Of a stretch of DNA of 64,000 bases, positions 25,905-33,685 are shown one piece after another. The translations under genes were made by a program, and so were the position numbers. Source of the DNA: Archangiaceae bacterium (lineage in GTDB: Bacteria; Myxococcota; Myxococcia; Myxococcales; Myxococcaceae); NCBI GenBank assembly GCA_016714225.1, contig JADJNS010000009.1, positions 248,001 to 312,000 on the forward strand, given 5' to 3'. Numbering within the stretch: the first letter of the stretch is position 1; every line of letters begins with the position of its first letter. Below the pieces are notes generated by a model. That model did not search any database and had not been told where the DNA came from. It saw nothing but the letters and a program-made list of their open reading frames with translations.

Positions 25905-27382
25905 GGAAGCTCGGGAGGCTGGGCGACCTTGCACTCGGTCAGCCGGTACTTGAGAGAAGGCTCGGGCTCGAGGCGCTTCACGGTGTCGACGCGCACCGTG
26001 CCGACCTTCAGCGCCTCGCGCAGCGTGCCCTCGACCTCGCGCGGGTCGAAGCTGCGCTCGAGCGAAGGCACCGCCTGCACGCGCAGCTCCGACGCGCCGG
26101 TCTGGTCGACCCGGTAGAAGTCGATGCCGCTCACCTTCGAGAGGGCGTCGTCGACCATGCGGGTGGTGACCCAGCCGCCGTTCAGCTGGAGCATGTCTTT
26201 GCTTCGCCCGTGCAGCTCGAGGCACGCCCAGTCGGAGAGCAGGCAGTCGCAGCTCTTCTCCACCAGCTTGCCCACGTCGCCGACCAGGTAGCGCACCAGC
26301 GGCATCACCCGGTTGGCGAGCGCGGTGACCGCCAGCGCGCCGAGCTCTCCGGGGGCTTTGGGCCCGTCTTTGCCCAGCACCTCGACGCTGACGTGGTCTT
26401 CGCGCACGTGCAGCCGGCCCCGGTCGCACTCGACCGCGGTGCGCGCACCGCCCAGGTCGGTCGAGCCGTAGTAGTCGTAGACCGGCACGCCCAACAGCTC
26501 GGTGATGGCGCGCCGCGAGAAGCGGGTGAGGTACTGGTAGCAAGAGAGCACGATGCGCGGCCTGGGCAGCGCGACGTTCAGCTCACGACAGCGCCGCGCG
26601 AACCAGTGCAGGTACACCGGGTTCACCAGCAGCATGTCGGCCCCGAAGCGGCCCAGCTCTTCGGCCACGTTCTCGAGCGTGCTCTTGGGGGTGGTGAAGA
26701 GGTCGGGCGTCGAGTTGAGGAACAGGGTGTACTGCTGCCGCAGCCGGTTCTCGTACGGAGCGAGCCCCAGGTGACACTGCGTGCCCATGCAGGTGGGGCT
26801 GGTGAGCACCGCGGTGCGAGGGGTGGCGTCGGTCTCGGGCAGGTGCCAGAGCGCCTCGAAGTCGTCGGGCATCGAGGTGAGCTCGAGGTCCGAGACGACC
26901 TGCAGGCGCTCTTCGGTGGTGCCGCTCGAGCCGGCCAGCTCGAGGTTGCCGCCCTCGATGCCCTTGCCCACGTCGATGCCCTCGGCGACCAGCCCGCCGG
27001 GGAAGTTGGCGCGCACGTCGGCCTTGCGCATCAGCGGCAGCGCGGCGACGTCGTCGAGCGTCTCGAGGGCGTCGGCGTCGTACTGCGCGCTGCGCTCTCG
27101 GTAGAACGGCACCTTCGCGGCAGCGAACGCAATCAGCTCGCGCCACTGCTCGAGCCGCTGCGAGGCGAGCGCCTCGAGGCGCACCGGGCGCTGGCGCTCG
27201 CGCACCTCGGCGAGCGAGAGGCCTTCTTCCTCCAACAGGCCCAGCGCGCGCAGCGCCGCCGCCGAGTCGCCGTCGAGCGAGAAGCCTTCGACGGTGAGGG
27301 TGAGGCCGGTGTCGTGGTCGACGAGCTCCGACTGCGCGCCGCCGCGGGGTATCACCTCGACGCTCTTGCGCAGGGCAATCAC
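25901..27382 (-). CDS. phenylacetate-CoA ligase-like adenylate-forming enzyme
   Basis: A 493-residue enzyme. The start is GTG 27382, overlapping the stop of the acyltransferase gene. It has the PaaK arrangement: KVPFYRERSA near residue 95, ELAGSSGTTEERLQV (ATP-binding loop), YDYYGSTDLGGA, LVRYLVGDVG and ELHGRSKDMLQLNGGWV. It would activate a carboxylic acid as acyl-AMP and transfer it to CoA or another acceptor. The first 70 or so residues are not part of PaaK; the pattern VIPRGGAQSELVDHDTGLTL followed by a short helical region is weakly like a PqqD-type recognition domain. Genes on both sides overlap by 4 bp. The substrate is unknown. Confidence 0.8.
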   Translation of the reverse strand: MIALRKSVEVIPRGGAQSELVDHDTGLTLTVEGFSLDGDSAAALRALGLLEEEGLSLAEVRERQRPVRLEALASQRLEQWRELIAFAAAKVPFYRERSAQYDADALETLDDVAALPLMRKADVRANFPGGLVAEGIDVGKGIEGGNLELAGSSGTTEERLQVVSDLELTSMPDDFEALWHLPETDATPRTAVLTSPTCMGTQCHLGLAPYENRLRQQYTLFLNSTPDLFTTPKSTLENVAEELGRFGADMLLVNPVYLHWFARRCRELNVALPRPRIVLSCYQYLTRFSRRAITELLGVPVYDYYGSTDLGGARTAVECDRGRLHVREDHVSVEVLGKDGPKAPGELGALAVTALANRVMPLVRYLVGDVGKLVEKSCDCLLSDWACLELHGRSKDMLQLNGGWVTTRMVDDALSKVSGIDFYRVDQTGASELRVQAVPSLERSFDPREVEGTLREALKVGTVRVDTVKRLEPEPSLKYRLTECKVAQPPELP

Positions 27383-28524
27383 GCCTTGGCTCCGGCCAGC
27401 GCGGGGGTGGGGCGGTCGCGCGGGCCGTTGAGCACGTTGCCGATGGGCGTGTAGCGCACGAAGTAGCGGTAGGTGACGAGCGCGAAGGCGAGGGTGGCGG
27501 CGAACACTCCGAGGGCCTTGAGCGGGCCGAACCCCGGCAGCGCGGCGACGGTGATTTGAATCCACACCACCACCGGCCAGTGCACCAGGTACAGCCAGTA
27601 CGAGGCGTCGGCGAGGTAGCGAATCTGCGGCCGCGGCGAGGCGAGGTGCTTCACCGCCACGCCCATCAGCCCGAACACCATCGACCAGGCGTAGAGCGCC
27701 TTCACCGCCAGCAGGCCGGCTTTGTAGGCCAGCGAGCCCTCGACGGGGTGCGCCGAGAGCCAGAGGTCGGCGACCAGCAGCGCGGCTGAGGCGCCGAGGT
27801 AGACGAAGCGGCCCGGCACGAACGACTCGAGCAGCCCGGCCTGCGCGTAGAGCAGCCAGCCGAAGAGGAAGAACAGGCCGTAGTACGCGAGCCAGCCCGG
27901 CACCGGCACGTAGTCGAAGAACTGCCAGCCGGGGTCGGTCATGCCGATGGCGACGAGCGGCAGCGCGAGCAGCGGAACCTTGAGCGGGCTCTTCGCCAGA
28001 GCGGCGAACGCGGAGGCGAAGCGCGCTCTGGTGTTCGCGCCGATGCGCGGCACGACGGTGACCAGCAGGGTCACGGTACAGACGTCGAGCATCGCCATGT
28101 AGAAGAGGAACCACAGGTAGAAGGGGCGCGCGAGCCACGCGTTCAGGTCGGGGTACTCGGCGGTGAGGGTGCCCATGCGCAGCGCCCACTGCCGCAGGAA
28201 GACATCGATGGGAATCAGCAGGGCCCCGGCGATCACCAGCGGCAGCACGATTCGGCGCGAGCGGTTCTTGATGAAGCCGCTCAAGCCGTAGCGCGAGAAC
28301 ACCAGGTGCCCGAAGAAGCCGCCGATGAGGAAGAACATCTCCATGCGGAAGCCGTGCACGAGCTCGAGCAGCACGTCGGCCGGGTAGCCGTTGGCGCGGT
28401 CGTGGGCGTAGTAGTCCCAGGTCTGCAGCTGAAACGAGAACAGCGCGTGGTACACGAGCCCGAGCAACATCGCCGAGGCTCGCAGGCTGTCCATCTCGTG
28501 GAAGCGTTTCGACTCGGTCGCCAC
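27379..28524 (-). CDS. acyltransferase family 3 / OpgC-like integral membrane protein
   Basis: A 381-residue membrane protein of the acyltransferase-3 type. It starts at GTG 28524 with FHEMDSLRASAMLLGLVYHALF, where the early Arg and His fit the family's catalytic R/H in the first helices. About ten hydrophobic helices follow, including MEMFFLIGGFFGHLV, PFYLWFLFYMAMLDV and YWLYLVHWPVVVWIQI. Members transfer acyl groups to sugars or other polar molecules at the membrane. It lies 31 bp after the acyl-CoA dehydrogenase and overlaps the PaaK-like gene. Acyl donor and target are unknown. A linked acid-activation plus acylation route is a reasonable inference. Confidence 0.85.
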   Translation of the reverse strand: MATESKRFHEMDSLRASAMLLGLVYHALFSFQLQTWDYYAHDRANGYPADVLLELVHGFRMEMFFLIGGFFGHLVFSRYGLSGFIKNRSRRIVLPLVIAGALLIPIDVFLRQWALRMGTLTAEYPDLNAWLARPFYLWFLFYMAMLDVCTVTLLVTVVPRIGANTRARFASAFAALAKSPLKVPLLALPLVAIGMTDPGWQFFDYVPVPGWLAYYGLFFLFGWLLYAQAGLLESFVPGRFVYLGASAALLVADLWLSAHPVEGSLAYKAGLLAVKALYAWSMVFGLMGVAVKHLASPRPQIRYLADASYWLYLVHWPVVVWIQITVAALPGFGPLKALGVFAATLAFALVTYRYFVRYTPIGNVLNGPRDRPTPALAGAKA

Positions 28525-28555
28525 TTGGAGAACCTCTCGGGCTGCGAACTGTAGC

Positions 28556-29764
28556 TCAGTCGGTGAAGGGCTCGTGCTCGTTGAGCGCGCCGAGCAGCCG
28601 CAACAGGTCGCTCGAGGCCACCGGCACCGATAGCGTGTCGGCGTCGCGGCTCAGCTTCGAGAGCGGGTGCGACTCGAGCACACCTGGGCTCCCCACCAGG
28701 TCGAGGCCGCGGGCGCAGGCGAGGCGCGAGGCTTCGACGGCGGCAGCGCGGGCGCGCGCCGCGGCGGCGAGGCCCAGCGCCTGCGCGTCGGCGAGCTGGG
28801 CGCCTTCGCGGGTGAGCGCGCGCGCGGCCCCCAGCGCCTGGGCGACCTCGGCGAGCCGCAGCGCCACCGCCTGGTGCTCGATGAGGCGCTTGCCGCCCTG
28901 CACCCGGGTCTCGACGTGCGCACGGGTGACGTCGAGCGCCGCCTGCGCCACCCCGCAGCTCAACGCGCCGAGCTCGAGCACGTGCGAGGCCACGGCCACC
29001 GAGGTCTGCTCGCGCAGCGCCGCCTTCGAGAGGCGGGGGCCCTTGAGCAGCAGCGGCTTGGGCACCCGCACCCGGTTCAGCTGCAGCCGCCCCTGAAAGG
29101 CGGTGCGCAGGCCGCGCTTCTCGACGGGCGCGGTCGAGACCCCGTCGCTGCCCGCCTCGATGAAGGCGTAGGCGCGGCCGGCGAAGCCCTGCTGCCCTTC
29201 GAGCTGCACGGCGACCAGGTACGCGGCGGCGGTGCCGCAGTTGTTCAGCATCCACTTTTCGCCGGTGACCTCGTAGCCGCCGCTCACCGCGCGGGCGCGG
29301 GTGCTCAGGCTTCGGTCGTAGACGAAGTTCATCGCGTCGGAGCCACGGTCGGGCTCGGTGCCCGGCACCGAGAGCAGAAAGCGGCCGGTGGTGTCTGAAA
29401 GGCACGGGCCGAGAATGCGCTGGCGAATCATCGCGTTCGCGGCGGCCTCGGCGCGCGCGGCGCCGTTGGCGGTAGAGAGCAGCGCCATGGCCGAGCCGGC
29501 GTCGGCGCGGGCCAGCTCTTCGAAGAGCACCAGGCGGGGCCCGAAGCCCAGGCCGTAGCCACCGGCGCGAGGGCTCGCCTCGACCTGGTGAACCCCCGCC
29601 GAGAAGAGCAGCGCATAGAGCTCGCGGGCCTGCCCCATGCGGGCGCCCAGGTCTCTCATGGCGTCGAGCTGCGCGGCCAGCTCACGCACCTGCCCGGCGA
29701 TGCTGCGAATCTGCCGGGCGAGGTCGACCTCGGTCTCGCTGCGCAAGAGGTCGTGTCGTTGCAT
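28556..29764 (-). CDS. acyl-CoA dehydrogenase family protein
   Basis: A 402-residue flavoenzyme of normal family length. ATG 29764 is chosen because upstream codons are the reverse of the divergent gene's leader. Visible blocks are GYGLGFGPRLVLFEELARAD, GSAMALLSTANGAA, VSGGYEVTGEKWMLNNCGTAAAY (split as YEVTGEKWMLNN, the FAD/substrate strand) and FQGRLQLNRVRVPKPLLL. The C-terminal four-helix part includes HQAVALRLAEVAQALGAARALT. The catalytic Glu cannot be placed confidently. It is the first gene of the minus-strand five-gene operon, 37 bp from the divergent glycosyltransferase start. Probably desaturates or processes an acyl-CoA or acyl-carrier substrate for the linked acyltransferase. Confidence 0.8.
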   Translation of the reverse strand: MQRHDLLRSETEVDLARQIRSIAGQVRELAAQLDAMRDLGARMGQARELYALLFSAGVHQVEASPRAGGYGLGFGPRLVLFEELARADAGSAMALLSTANGAARAEAAANAMIRQRILGPCLSDTTGRFLLSVPGTEPDRGSDAMNFVYDRSLSTRARAVSGGYEVTGEKWMLNNCGTAAAYLVAVQLEGQQGFAGRAYAFIEAGSDGVSTAPVEKRGLRTAFQGRLQLNRVRVPKPLLLKGPRLSKAALREQTSVAVASHVLELGALSCGVAQAALDVTRAHVETRVQGGKRLIEHQAVALRLAEVAQALGAARALTREGAQLADAQALGLAAAARARAAAVEASRLACARGLDLVGSPGVLESHPLSKLSRDADTLSVPVASSDLLRLLGALNEHEPFTD

Positions 29765-29801
29765 GCGGGGCGCGATGATAGCGACTACGCTGCGTGACCC
29801 G

Positions 29802-30944
29802 ATGCGCATTCTCGTTGCGCCAGGCGTAGGTCCGGGTCGGGTCTTTCCGCTGCTCGCCATCGCCGCCGAGCTCAAGCGGCGCGGCCACCGGGTCGACCTC
29901 TATGCCGAGCCCGGCGCCGAGAAGGCGGCGCGGGCTGCCGGCTGCCGGTTCACCGCCATGCCGCTGGGCGACACGCACGAGCAGATGCTCGACTGCGTGA
30001 CCTCGGCCGACGCGAAGCGGCTGTTCGAGGTGCTGGCGTGGCGGGTGGCGCCGCACCTGCTGCAGGTGCTCGAGCGCGAGCGCATCGAGGTGGTGGTGAG
30101 CGACGTGCTGCACCTGGGCGCGGCGCTGGCGGCGCAGGCCGCGGGGGTGCGTTGGGCGACGGTGGCCACCGCGCCGTCGCTGCTCGGGCCGGACATGAAG
30201 AAGACGGCGCAGGCGAAGGTGCCGAGCGGGCCGCTGCGCAAGAAGCTCGGGCTCGAGCCGAGCCGCGACGACAGCGTGACCATGGCCACGTCTGGGCAGC
30301 TGCACCTCTTGTGTTGGACGAAAGAGCTCGACCTGAGCGCGCCGCCGCCGCAGTCGGTGCACGTGGGGCCGCTGGGGTTCGAGTGGAAGAAGGCGAAGGC
30401 GCCGAGGTGGTTGCCGGCGTTCGAGCGGGGCCCCCAGCGGGTGCTGGTCGGGGTGAGCACGGTGCCGTTTCGCGCGCTGCAAGAAGCGGTGAGCCACTAC
30501 GTGAGCGAGGCGATTCGCGCGCTCAATGAGCTGCCGGTGCAGGCGGTGATTACGCTCGCCGACGAGGAGTACACGGTGACCGCGGCGCCCGCGAAGCACG
30601 TGCGGGTCGAGCGGTTCGTGCCGCACGCGCTGTTGATGCCGCACCTGTCGGCGCTGGTGACGCACGGGGGCTGGGGCACCATCGGCCGCGCGCTCGGCGT
30701 GGGCGTGCCGCTGGTGGTGGTGCCCTTCGCGCTCGACCAGCCCTTCAACGCCCAGCTCGTCGAGGCGCGGGGCCTGGGCTTCGCGCTGCCGTACCACGCG
30801 CTCACCGCGGAAGACCTGTACGACCGCCTGCTGCGGCTGCTGCGCGACGACGCCCCCGAGCGGGCGGCAGCGCGGGCGCAGGCGGCGCGCTGGGCGAAGG
30901 TGCAGGGCCCCCGGCTCGCCGCCGACCGCGTGCTCGCGCTCTGA
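29802..30944 (+). CDS. UGT/MGT-like glycosyltransferase (GT1)
   Basis: A 380-residue cytoplasmic glycosyltransferase. ATG 29802 is followed by RILVAPGVGPGRVFPLLAIA, the GT1 acceptor-domain start with its usual long-range Gly-rich turn. The donor-binding region carries ALVTHGGWGTIGRALGVGVP near residue 287 and VVPFALDQPFNAQLVEARGLG, the nucleotide-sugar signature with the terminal D/Q pair (DQ). It would transfer a sugar from a UDP/TDP-sugar to a small lipid-like or aromatic acceptor. It is divergent from the acyl-CoA dehydrogenase operon (37 bp apart), which suggests a shared pathway, and convergent with the radical SAM gene (5 bp). Confidence 0.85.
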   Translation: MRILVAPGVGPGRVFPLLAIAAELKRRGHRVDLYAEPGAEKAARAAGCRFTAMPLGDTHEQMLDCVTSADAKRLFEVLAWRVAPHLLQVLERERIEVVVSDVLHLGAALAAQAAGVRWATVATAPSLLGPDMKKTAQAKVPSGPLRKKLGLEPSRDDSVTMATSGQLHLLCWTKELDLSAPPPQSVHVGPLGFEWKKAKAPRWLPAFERGPQRVLVGVSTVPFRALQEAVSHYVSEAIRALNELPVQAVITLADEEYTVTAAPAKHVRVERFVPHALLMPHLSALVTHGGWGTIGRALGVGVPLVVVPFALDQPFNAQLVEARGLGFALPYHALTAEDLYDRLLRLLRDDAPERAAARAQAARWAKVQGPRLAADRVLAL

Positions 30945-30949
30945 GCCCC

Positions 30950-33553
30950 TCAGCTGGCGGCGAGGGCCTCGACGGTCAGCGCCCCGGTGTGGGCGATCTT
31001 CAGCGGTGACTCGAGCTCGAGCGACGAGTGCCGGTCGCGAAACAGGCCGTACTGGTTGGTGTAGCAGAGCCCCGCGGGGTCGCTGATCGTCAGCTCGGCC
31101 GGGCCGAAGCTGCCGAGCGTGCGCGGCTCGGCCTTGCCGTCGCGCTGCTTGCGGCAGTTGGCGATGTACGCGGCGAAGTCGTGCGCCAGCGGCAGCCGCT
31201 GCGGAAACGTGCGGCCCTGGTCGGGCAGCAGCTGCTGCTGGGCCTGCAGCGCGACCTCGAAGTCGGCCGTGCGCGCGAGGCCGTACTGGCGGGTGGTGAA
31301 CGCGGCGATCTCTTCGAAGAACGGCGCCCAGCCGCCCGGAGCGCCGATGTACAGCTCGCCGAACTGCGCGGCCCAGGCGATCAGCGGGGTGGCGCTGGGG
31401 TCGCGCTTCACGCAGTCGGCGAGGTCGCTGATGAACCGCGAGGCGTCGATGCCGTGGTCGTGTTGCAGGTACTGCACCCAGTAGGTGAGCAGCGCCTCTT
31501 TCCAGAAGACCTCGTAGTACTGCAGCAGCAGCACCATGTGCTCGAGGTCGGCGGCGCTGCAGCTGAAGGTCGAGGTCACGAAGTGCCGGGCGTCGAAGGT
31601 GATCTGGTACTTCTCGAGGTAGGCCGGGTCGCCCATCGGGCTGTTGGGCAGAATGCGGGTGCGGTGAATCGCGGTCGGCACCTCGCGGTCGATGAAGAAC
31701 TGCAGGTCGCGCTTGAACGAGTCGAGCGTCGAGCCTGGCAGGCCGATCATGATGTCGCTGGTGATGGGCAGGTGCGCGTCGCGAAACGCCTGCAGCAGCT
31801 CTTCGTAGCGCTCGACCTTGATGTTCGAGCGCTTGATGATGTCGAGGGTGGCCGCGTCGGTGGTCTGAATCGAGAGCAGGCCGCTGGCGGTGAGCTGCGC
31901 GTCGGCGCAGATGCGAACGATGCGCACCAACCGCTCGGTCGAGTTCTTCGCGTAGTTGACGAAGAACTGCTTGGGGTAGCCGTACTTCGCCTTGGCGGCG
32001 GCGATGGCGTGGGCGATCTCGACGTCGCGCTCGAAGATGCCGAAGTTCGCGTCGGCGACCCAGATGATGGGCACCCGGTGCTTCGCGACCCATTCGATCT
32101 CGGCGATCACCCGCTCGAGCGAGAACTTGCGAATCTTCGAGAGCGTCGCCGAGCCCCAGTCGCAGAAGGTGCAGCCGTACGGGCAGCCGCGGTTGGTCTC
32201 GAGAATCGCCGCCACCCACTCGCCGACCGCCGCATCGTCGAAGGTGTCGCTCAGGTACGGAGACGGCAGCTCGTCGACCGAGACCACCCGCGCGCGGTCG
32301 GGCGTGCGCAGGTAGGCCTCGCTGCCTCTTCCCCCGCCGGGCCGGCGGTAGGTGAGGCCGTTCACCGCGCTCAGCTTCTCGAGGTCGGGCGCCTGTGTGC
32401 TCCACGCGGTGTGGTCGGCGAGCTTCTCGAGCAGCTCGCAGCAGGTGACCTCGCCCTCGCCGCGCACCGTGACGTCGATGTGCGGGTGCTCGTCGAGGTA
32501 CGCGAGGTTCGGCTTCTCGTACTTCGGCACGTCGGGGCCGCCGTGAATCGTCAGCGAAGTGGGGCTGAGCGCCTTCACCCGCCGCGACGCCTCGAGGTTC
32601 GACGCGCTCGACCACATGTAGTCGGCGAAGAGAAAGACGCCCGGGCCGTGCTCGCGCAGCGCCGCTTCGACGCCCTCGGGGGTGTGGTGCATCTGCGGCA
32701 CGAAGTGGAAGCGCGCGTTGAGGGCTCCGCCCTGGTACTGCTTCGCCATCGCCACGATCATTCCCAGCGAGAGCGGGGTGTGGGTCGGGTTGTCGTAGAC
32801 CGAGTACACCGGAATCTTCGCGTCGGCGGCGCGCTGCAGCACCGGCCCCGGCTCGGCCGCGGGCAAGTCGTCTTCCGCTTCGGGCTCCGATGCCTCGAGC
32901 CCTTCGTCTTCGTCTTCGTCTTCGTCTTCTTCTTCTTCTTCCACTTCGCCGTCGTCTTCTTCATCGCCGCGGTCGACTGCGTCGACGAGCAGCCCGGTGG
33001 AGTAGAGCCGCTCGGCGGCGATCTGGCCGGCGCGGCCCTCGAGGCCGATGGCGGCGGCGGCGGCGAGCGGGGGCTGGGCTTCGGTCAGCGCGCCGAGCAG
33101 CCGCACCTCGTCGAGCGAGAGTGCCAGCCAGCAGCCCCTGCTCCGGCTCCAGCACAGCCAGCCCGAGGCGCTGGGGAGCAGCACCACGCTGGCGCGGGTC
33201 TCTACCGCCGACTCGGCCGGCAGCGCCGCGCGCACCTCGGCCGGGGGCTCGGGCTCGACCGGCGCCTCGCGCAGGGCGGGGCCCGCCTCGAGAGCGACGC
33301 GCGCACCCAGCAGCGGCTCGAGCACCCGCGGCTCGAGGGTCGCCGCGCGCGGGTCGTTGGCAGCGAACAGCGCGTCGAGGGCCTGCAGGTCTTCGTCTTC
33401 GAGGTTGAGGGCGCTCTGAGGCAGCGTGGCGTTGAAGAGCCGCGACTCGGTGCGCGGCAGGGTGGGGGCGACGAGCCACCCCACGTAGCTGCCCGGGCCG
33501 TCGGGCTTGAGCATCAGCGAAGGGTTCACGGTGAAGACGCGCGCAGCGGTCAT
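30950..33553 (-). CDS. B12-binding radical SAM enzyme with N-terminal extension
   Basis: An 867-residue enzyme. ATG 33553 is supported by GGAGG 4 nt upstream (33558-33562). Residues 1-200 are an extension: after VNPSLMLKPDGPGSYVGWL there is a segment with the order SGWLCWSRSRGCWLALSLDE then helices ending STGLLVD, weakly like a PqqD/RiPP-recognition fold. A Glu/Asp-rich linker (about 204-217) follows. Residues about 240-400 fit a cobalamin-binding domain (KIPVYSVYDNPTHTPLSLG, LTIHGGPDVPKYE). The radical SAM core has TNRGCPYGCTFCDWG near 454-462, giving the CxxxCxxC iron-sulfur site. Such enzymes methylate or rearrange unactivated carbons in natural products. No substrate gene is obvious within 5 kb. 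Confidence 0.85.
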   Translation of the reverse strand: MTAARVFTVNPSLMLKPDGPGSYVGWLVAPTLPRTESRLFNATLPQSALNLEDEDLQALDALFAANDPRAATLEPRVLEPLLGARVALEAGPALREAPVEPEPPAEVRAALPAESAVETRASVVLLPSASGWLCWSRSRGCWLALSLDEVRLLGALTEAQPPLAAAAAIGLEGRAGQIAAERLYSTGLLVDAVDRGDEEDDGEVEEEEEDEDEDEDEGLEASEPEAEDDLPAAEPGPVLQRAADAKIPVYSVYDNPTHTPLSLGMIVAMAKQYQGGALNARFHFVPQMHHTPEGVEAALREHGPGVFLFADYMWSSASNLEASRRVKALSPTSLTIHGGPDVPKYEKPNLAYLDEHPHIDVTVRGEGEVTCCELLEKLADHTAWSTQAPDLEKLSAVNGLTYRRPGGGRGSEAYLRTPDRARVVSVDELPSPYLSDTFDDAAVGEWVAAILETNRGCPYGCTFCDWGSATLSKIRKFSLERVIAEIEWVAKHRVPIIWVADANFGIFERDVEIAHAIAAAKAKYGYPKQFFVNYAKNSTERLVRIVRICADAQLTASGLLSIQTTDAATLDIIKRSNIKVERYEELLQAFRDAHLPITSDIMIGLPGSTLDSFKRDLQFFIDREVPTAIHRTRILPNSPMGDPAYLEKYQITFDARHFVTSTFSCSAADLEHMVLLLQYYEVFWKEALLTYWVQYLQHDHGIDASRFISDLADCVKRDPSATPLIAWAAQFGELYIGAPGGWAPFFEEIAAFTTRQYGLARTADFEVALQAQQQLLPDQGRTFPQRLPLAHDFAAYIANCRKQRDGKAEPRTLGSFGPAELTISDPAGLCYTNQYGLFRDRHSSLELESPLKIAHTGALTVEALAAS
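32902..32940 (-). repeat. cttcgt/ctt microsatellite coding an acidic linker
   Basis: Four cttcgt units followed by five ctt units. On the minus strand this encodes a run of alternating Glu/Asp then Glu, the hinge between the N-terminal extension and the cobalamin domain of the radical SAM protein. Slippage-prone, so length may differ between strains. Confidence 0.8.
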
Positions 33554-33685
33554 TCGACCTCCAGGCGACGGTCGGCGTGGGGGCACGACCCGTCGCGGCG
33601 CGAGGAAGCTAGCACGCCATTCACGGCCGGCCGTGCAGACAGCGCCTCACGACAAGGGGTGATGTGGGTGGCGCAGCGCGCCGGC

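Noticed and set aside
32902..32940. CRISPR-like or regulatory tandem repeat
   Set aside because: It is a short in-frame microsatellite coding an acidic hinge, with no spacers.
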